From Oscillospiraceae bacterium (GTDB lineage Bacteria > Bacillota > Clostridia > Oscillospirales > Ruminococcaceae), in assembly GCA_017540225.1 (NCBI GenBank), contig JAFYBM010000210.1, positions 1-32,721 of the forward strand: a stretch of DNA of 32,721 nt, in the 5' to 3' direction. The position numbers and the translations under genes are program-made. Numbering within the stretch: the stretch's first letter is position 1; each line of letters begins with the position of its first letter. The notes under the pieces were generated by a model. It had not been told where the DNA came from and made no database searches. It saw only the letters and a list, made by a program, of their open reading frames with translations. Positions 30,004-32,721 of the stretch are shown here, one piece after another.

Positions 30004-32004
30004 ATGGCAAAAAAACAGGACGGAGCCGCACTGCCGCAGGAATACGGCAACGAAAGCATTACGCTGCTCAAAGGCCCCGATAAGGTAAGGAAGCGTCCGG
30101 CGGTCATTTTCGGCTCGGACGGCCTTGACGGCTGTGCGCATTCGGTGTTTGAGGTCATCACAAACTCCATCGACGAGGCACGCGCCGGCTACGGCAAAAA
30201 AATTACAATCACACGCTATCTTGACCATTCTGTTGAGGTCGAGGATTTCGGCCGCGGCTGTCCGGTTGACTGGAACCCGACCGAGGAGCGCTATAACTGG
30301 GAGCTTGTCTACTGCGAACTGTATGCAGGCGGAAAATATGACGCAGAGGGCGATAATTATGCCTATTCGCTCGGTCTGAACGGTCTCGGCCTCTGCTCGA
30401 CGCAGTTTTCTTCGGAATATATGGATGTTACGGTAATCCGTGACGGCCAGCAATATACACTGCACTTTGAGAAGGGCTTTTGTATCGGCGGTCTGAAAAA
30501 GGAGCCTGCAACCCGCAAGCAGACCGGTACAAAAACCCGCTGGAAACCCGATCTGGAGGTTTTTACGGAAATCGCCGTTTCGGACGAATGGTTCCGCGAT
30601 GTGCTGAAACGGCAGGCTGTCGTCAATCCGAATCTGCTGTTCATCTACCGCAATGAGGTAACGCCGGGGCATTTTGAGATAACCGAATTCATTTACGAAA
30701 ACGGCATCACCGATTACGTCACCGAGATTGTCGGAGAAAAGCCGCTGACACCGGTGCAGTTCTGGTCTGCCGACAGAAAAGGCCGTGACCGTGCCGACCG
30801 CGATGACTATAAGGTCAAGCTGAATGTTGCTTTTGCGTTTTCCAATACCGTGCAGCGGCTCGAATACTATCACAATTCAAGCTGGCTGGAGCACGGCGGT
30901 TCGCCGGATGATGCCGTCAAACGCGCATTCACCGCGCAGATTGACGCTTCCCTGAAAAACAACAACCGTTACCAGAAGAACGAAAGCAAGATCACCTTTG
31001 CAGATGTGCAGGATTGTCTTGTGCTTGTGTCGTCCTCATTCTCCACGGTTGCGTCCTATGCGAACCAGACAAAAAAGGCAATCACAAACCGCTTTATCTA
31101 TGAGGCGATGACCGAATTTCTCAAGCATCAGCTGGAGGTCTATTTTACGGAAAATCCGGACGATGCCGCACGCATCGCGGATCAGGTGCTCATCAACAAG
31201 CGCAGCCGTGAAAATGCCGAGCGCACCCGTCTGAATATCAAAAAGAAGCTCTCCGGCAATCTGGATCTTTCCAACATGGTGCCGAAATTCGTAGACTGCC
31301 GCTCGAAGGATACCGGCCGCCGCGAGCTGTATATCGTGGAGGGCGATTCCGCTCTCGGTTCTGTCAAAATGGCGCGTGATGCGGAATTTCAGGCGGTGAT
31401 TCCGGTGCGCGGCAAGATCCTCAACTGTCTCAAGGCGGATTATGCCCGCATTTTCAAATCAGAGATCATTACCGATCTGCTGAAGGTGCTCGGCTGCGGT
31501 GTCGAGGTCACGACCAAGGCAAACAAGGAGCTTTCAACATTCAGTCTCGACAATCTCCGCTGGAACAAGATCGTGATCTGTACGGATGCCGATGAGGACG
31601 GCTTCCACATCCGCACGCTGATTCTGACAATGATCTACCGCCTTGCCCCGACACTGATCCGCGAGGGCTATGTTTATATTGCGGAGTCGCCGCTCTTTGA
31701 AATCACCACAAAGGACCGCACTTATTTCGCCTATGACGAAAAGGAGCGCGTGAAGATTCTCTCGATGATCGAGGGGCAGAAATTCACGCTTCAGCGCTCG
31801 AAAGGTCTCGGTGAGAACGAGGCGGAAATGATGGCGCTGACCACGATGAATCCCGAAACACGCCGCATTATCCGCATCACGCCGGAGGATGCAGAAGCTA
31901 CCTTTGATATGTTTGATATGCTGCTCGGGGACAATCTCGCCGCCCGTAAGGACTATATCGCGGAAAACGGCGGAGATTATCTCGATCTCGCAGATATTTC
32001 GTAA
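30004..32004 (+). CDS. parE: Divergent type IIA topoisomerase ATPase subunit (ParE/GyrB-like)
   Basis: 666 residues. ATP-driven strand passage subunit, working with the ParC-like protein encoded downstream. ATG 30004 follows AAGGAAGG. GHKL ATPase: catalytic E50 in FEVITNSIDEA (usual EvvDNSIDEA), DFGRGCPVD, AGGKYD, but the ATP-lid glycine motif SGGLHGVG reads SLGLNGLG. The transducer domain carries the KKAITN region with K in NQTKKAITNRF. TOPRIM: EGDSALGSVKMARDAEFQAVIPVRGKILN (usual EGDSAGGSAKQGRD) and the metal triad in TDADEDGFHIRTLILT. The C-terminal QRSKGLGENEAEMM is as usual. It clusters by eye with the extra ParE/ParC-like pair of clostridia and not with housekeeping gyrase; whether it is the cell's Topo IV is inference. 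Confidence 0.88.
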   Translation: MAKKQDGAALPQEYGNESITLLKGPDKVRKRPAVIFGSDGLDGCAHSVFEVITNSIDEARAGYGKKITITRYLDHSVEVEDFGRGCPVDWNPTEERYNWELVYCELYAGGKYDAEGDNYAYSLGLNGLGLCSTQFSSEYMDVTVIRDGQQYTLHFEKGFCIGGLKKEPATRKQTGTKTRWKPDLEVFTEIAVSDEWFRDVLKRQAVVNPNLLFIYRNEVTPGHFEITEFIYENGITDYVTEIVGEKPLTPVQFWSADRKGRDRADRDDYKVKLNVAFAFSNTVQRLEYYHNSSWLEHGGSPDDAVKRAFTAQIDASLKNNNRYQKNESKITFADVQDCLVLVSSSFSTVASYANQTKKAITNRFIYEAMTEFLKHQLEVYFTENPDDAARIADQVLINKRSRENAERTRLNIKKKLSGNLDLSNMVPKFVDCRSKDTGRRELYIVEGDSALGSVKMARDAEFQAVIPVRGKILNCLKADYARIFKSEIITDLLKVLGCGVEVTTKANKELSTFSLDNLRWNKIVICTDADEDGFHIRTLILTMIYRLAPTLIREGYVYIAESPLFEITTKDRTYFAYDEKERVKILSMIEGQKFTLQRSKGLGENEAEMMALTTMNPETRRIIRITPEDAEATFDMFDMLLGDNLAARKDYIAENGGDYLDLADIS

Positions 32005-32021
32005 ACGGAGGATTAGCAGCA

Positions 32022-32438
32022 ATGGGAATGCTGTCGATGAAATTCAATTCAGATGAAATGTATCAGATGCTGGAAAGCAGTCTGCGGCCGGGCGAAACGC
32101 TGACCGCAGCCGCCTACTGTTCCTTTTATCAGACAGGCTTTTTTGCCTCGAACCGGAATGTGGAGGCAGGATATATCGGGCTGACCGACGGCGGAAGACT
32201 GTTCGGTATCCGCTGCAGCTTTCTTTCAACAGAGCATTTTTCATTTGAGATTGCATTTCTGCAAAAAATCAAGATCAAAAAAGCGTTGTTCGGTGCCAGA
32301 AATATCAATATTGACGGGCCGGAGGGCGAAATGCGGTTTGCTGTCATGCCGAAGATCACAGGCAGAAAGTTTCCGGATCAGCCGGAGAATTATCAGCGGA
32401 TCCTCGATGCGCTGGAAGCAAAACAGGCAGCGCTCTGA
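32022..32438 (+). CDS. Small beta-rich protein between topoisomerase genes, unknown function
   Basis: 138 residues from ATG 32022, with GGAGG 11 bases upstream (ATG 32028 is an alternative). Composition and spacing (LRPGETLTAAAYCSFYQTGFF ... GYIGLTDGGRLFGIRCSF ... FLQKIKIKKALFGARNINI ... MRFAVMPKI) resemble bacterial PH-like (bPH) domains, in which a LTDxRL strand and KIKK turn recur. The last 25 residues form a helix (PENYQRILDALEAKQAAL). No enzymatic motif. It sits inside the topoisomerase operon, 17 bases after the first subunit, so it may be functionally tied to it; that is inference. Confidence 0.75.
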   Translation: MGMLSMKFNSDEMYQMLESSLRPGETLTAAAYCSFYQTGFFASNRNVEAGYIGLTDGGRLFGIRCSFLSTEHFSFEIAFLQKIKIKKALFGARNINIDGPEGEMRFAVMPKITGRKFPDQPENYQRILDALEAKQAAL

Positions 32439-32470
32439 GAAAATGTGCAGCAAAAACAGCGCATTTCTCA
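32436..32470 (+). terminator. Weak hairpin between the small gene and the ParC-like gene (attenuator candidate)
   Basis: TGAGAAA-A-TGTGC (32436-32448) pairs with GCGCATTTCTCA (32459-32470) over 12 bp with one bulged A and one G-U pair. The stop codon lies in the left arm. The following bases are TTCTATTT, not a full T run, so partial termination or RNA processing is possible and strong termination unlikely. Confidence 0.3.
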
Positions 32471-32498
32471 TTCTATTTGACCGGAAAGGATTGAAAAT

Positions 32499-32721
32499 AT
32501 GCCGAGAAAGAAACGGGAGCTGCCTGTAAAACAGGCAAATCCTTCCAATGCATATATTGAAGGCGCAGGACTGACTGTTGAGGAGCGCATTACGGAAACA
32601 TTCCGCAAGAACTTCATGCCCTACGCCATGAGCGCGATCGTATCGCGCGCACTGCCGGAGATCGACGGCTTCAAGCCCTCGCACCGCAAGCTGCTATATA
32701 CCATGTATAAAATGGGGCTGC
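32499..32721 (+). CDS. parC: Divergent type IIA topoisomerase cleavage subunit (ParC/GyrA-like), 3'-truncated by window
   Basis: The first 74 residues are visible; the gene runs off the window. ATG 32499 follows GGAAAGGATTGAAAAT. After a basic start (MPRKKRELP), residues 42-74 (NFMPYAMSAIVSRALPEIDGFKPSHRKLLYTMYKM) match the N-terminal winged-helix entry of GyrA/ParC ([29 protein letters not shown]), but [10 protein letters not shown] is IDGFKPSHRK and one residue shorter. That variant goes with the divergent ATPase subunit upstream. The catalytic tyrosine lies outside the window. It completes the operon: ATPase subunit, small unknown gene, cleavage subunit. Confidence 0.88.
   Translation, partial: MPRKKRELPVKQANPSNAYIEGAGLTVEERITETFRKNFMPYAMSAIVSRALPEIDGFKPSHRKLLYTMYKMGL

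Overview
The window looks like a chromosomal segment from a Gram-positive anaerobe of the class Clostridia, most likely a Ruminococcus/Oscillospiraceae-type gut bacterium. The GC content is moderate to high, Shine-Dalgarno sequences are strong (AAGGAGG or GGAGGTGATC type), and promoters are canonical TTGACA-N17-TATAAT. Family-level markers agree: an ECF sigma / zinc-finger anti-sigma pair, a FeoB-associated Cys-rich peptide, a BofC-like protein, a Spo0A-C-like protein and a divergent type II topoisomerase pair. The assignment rests on protein-family recognition by eye, not on a database search. No phage, insertion sequence or CRISPR array was seen.

Layout. 1-1430: 3' part of murD, then tRNA-Leu(UAA) with its own promoter and terminator. 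1475-4135: an iron-uptake operon (FeoA-FeoB fusion plus a Cys-rich membrane peptide) behind two DtxR/MntR-like operator candidates. 4166-4625: a small Spo0A-C-like gene whose promoter overlaps a 12-bp inverted repeat. 4671-4945: a minus-strand tRNA-Thr/tRNA-Tyr operon ending in a bidirectional terminator. 5041-6322: a minus-strand pair (BofC-like protein and membrane protein) with a forespore-type promoter candidate. 6362-10521: class A PBP and a fused membrane/spermidine-synthase-like protein. 10597-13508: RNA methyltransferase, small helical protein, lysA. 13544-15281: membrane-anchored unknown protein behind a 14-bp inverted-repeat promoter, then an RluA-family pseudouridine synthase. 15331-16614: Na+/alanine-type symporter. 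16638-21790: a five-gene operon starting with two adjacent G3E/COG0523 GTPases, one His-rich and one fused to a YcgQ/TIGR03943-like domain, followed by envelope proteins and a BspA-type LRR lipoprotein. 21872-27526: a seven-gene zinc operon (Fur/Zur-type regulator, znuA, znuC, znuB, COG2509-type flavoprotein, membrane protein, lipoprotein) with a Fur/Zur box at its promoter. 27535-29900: autoregulated-looking ECF sigma/anti-sigma operon and an S11 carboxypeptidase homologue with all three active-site motifs altered. 29937-32721: divergent ParE-like and ParC-like genes with a small unknown gene between them.

Themes. Metal homeostasis dominates (Fe2+ uptake, Zn2+ uptake, two metal-chaperone-type GTPases), followed by cell-wall work (MurD, PBP1, LysA for diaminopimelate/lysine, the S11 pseudoenzyme). 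The most unusual items are the S11 homologue with TxxK/NxN/KAG motifs, the terminator-like hairpin formed by that gene's own start region, the COG0523-YcgQ fusion, the two promoters wrapped in long perfect inverted repeats, and the divergent topoisomerase pair.
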